NCBI RefSeq assembly: GCF_900104045.1
Contig: NZ_FNIN01000009.1
Coordinates: 1 to 64,000, forward strand
Origin: Desulfonauticus submarinus
Lineage (GTDB): Bacteria; Desulfobacterota; Desulfovibrionia; Desulfovibrionales; Desulfonatronovibrionaceae
Direction: 5' to 3'
Length of the DNA stretch: 64,000 nt
The notes beneath the pieces are model-generated. The model was not told where the DNA came from and ran no database searches. It saw only the letters and a program-made list of their open reading frames with translations. Of the stretch, positions 63,552-64,000 are shown one piece after another. Every line of letters starts with the position of its first letter. The first letter of the stretch is position 1. The translations under genes were made by a program, and so were the position numbers.

Positions 63552-63627
63552 TGGTGGGCCGTGCAGGATTCGAACCTGCGACTCTCTGCTTAAAAGGCAG
63601 ATACTCTACCAACTGAGTTAACGGCCC
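63552..63627 (-). tRNA. tRNA-Lys (anticodon TTT), CCA encoded
   Basis: A cloverleaf is visible on the minus strand. The acceptor stem GGGCCGT/ACGGCCC has discriminator A and an encoded CCA. The D-arm contains CTCAGTTGGTAGAG. The anticodon stem TCTGC/GCAGA has loop CTTTTAA and anticodon TTT, and the T-loop is GTTCGAATC. The 221 bases to the right, before the partial CGGC gene, are AT-rich with no gene seen and should hold the promoter. Confidence 0.96.
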
Positions 63628-63848
63628 AACCAAAGAGAAGATTTGTTTATTTTGTGTTGTTCCTTTTGTCAAGAAAAATAAAGTAAATCTTTAAAAAAAT
63701 TAATTTTTAGATAAGGCTATTTCTTATTTAATTTTTAAGTTTCGCTAACTTATTGATATTTCAATTTTTTTAAAAAGCATATTCTAAGTAGATTCAAAAG
63801 TTTAGTAACATTAATGAAATTTAGACAAGATAGTTTTTAAATTTTTTA

Positions 63849-64000
63849 TTAATGGGTACCATAAATGATAGTAACTTTGTTTCCTATTTCATTTTCTAGC
63901 ATTTCTTTAATTTGAGCTAAAAAAGGGCATGCAAAATGTTTTCCTGCAGGTGCTTTTCCTATAATGCAAGTAGAAAGGGCTATAACTTCTGCTCCTTTTT
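63849..64000 (-). CDS. CGGC-domain protein, 3' part only (partial)
   Basis: The last 49 codons plus stop of a leftward gene entering from the right edge. The visible C-terminus reads EVIALSTCIIGKAPAG, then ACPFLAQIKEMLENEIGNKVTIIYGTH. The Cys-x-hydrophobic pattern and the ending (I/V)xxGTH are typical of the small CGGC-domain family, thought to bind metal; the name-giving CGGC lies off the window. The function is unproven. Confidence 0.7.
   Translation of the reverse strand, partial: KGAEVIALSTCIIGKAPAGKHFACPFLAQIKEMLENEIGNKVTIIYGTH

Overview
The window is AT-rich bacterial chromosome with tightly packed genes. It looks like a sulfate-reducing Desulfobacterota genome of the order Desulfovibrionales, from an unusually low-GC member. 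The inference rests on a periplasmic HydA/HydB [FeFe] hydrogenase with a Tat-exported small subunit, an aspA gene inside the hydrogenase maturation cluster, an HdrA-like flavoprotein, a (Re)-citrate-synthase-like protein, a stand-alone AICAR transformylase, and small families that I associate with Desulfovibrio-type genomes. No rRNA, CRISPR array, complete insertion sequence or prophage was seen.

Left end (1-5 kb): two unrecognised genes of rather different base and codon use, the second exported and apparently frameshifted near its end. They are followed by a chromosome partition locus: parB, a divergent four-cysteine protein, parA, and a perfect 16-bp parS palindrome beside parA. This suggests that the replication origin is not far away. 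A UDP-glucuronate 4-epimerase follows.

5-26 kb is mostly housekeeping: mltF, AICAR transformylase, an RNB-domain RNase, coaX-eno-folD, a serine dehydratase, a MEMO-family protein, a 956-residue TPR protein, a sigma54 activator with a GAFTHA loop, sfsA, a lipoprotein, an orphan pair of oligopeptide-transporter ATPases coupled to an unknown gene, trmFO and yjbQ.

26-33 kb is a complete phosphate-starvation unit, pstS-pstC-pstA-phoB-phoR-pstB-phoU. An array of 11-bp-spaced Pho-box half-sites lies before pstS and an attenuator-like hairpin follows pstS. MscS, rfbA and a CDF metal exporter follow.

36-49 kb is the centre of interest, a hydrogen-metabolism island. One leftward unit holds hdrA, an [FeFe] hydrogenase fused to an N-terminal MvhD domain, hydE and hydF. 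A second leftward unit holds an M52-protease-like protein that has lost its nickel ligands, a TM1266-type putative regulator, hydG, an 88-residue unknown protein and aspA. Divergent from it lies the periplasmic hydrogenase hydAB. The likely working model is a periplasmic enzyme that handles H2 on one side of the membrane. On the other side, a cytoplasmic HdrA-MvhD-HydA complex would couple H2 or protons to flavin-based electron bifurcation or confurcation. Both would share one HydEFG maturation set. No HdrB/HdrC and no [NiFe] MvhA/MvhG are present in the window.

50-60 kb: a LysM lipoprotein, then a tightly overlapping operon. It runs from a DRE-TIM (Re)-citrate-synthase-like enzyme with a C-terminal Cache-like sensor domain through a two-TM potassium channel with RCK domain, a separate cyclic-nucleotide-binding protein, a lipoprotein and coaBC to an unknown protein. 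NfeD/SPFH, an exported cupin and a NagZ-like hydrolase follow. The right end holds flagellar genes (fliJ, a MotE-like gene), truA, a FliD-like protein, tRNA-Glu(CTC), tRNA-Lys(TTT) and the 3' part of a CGGC-domain gene.
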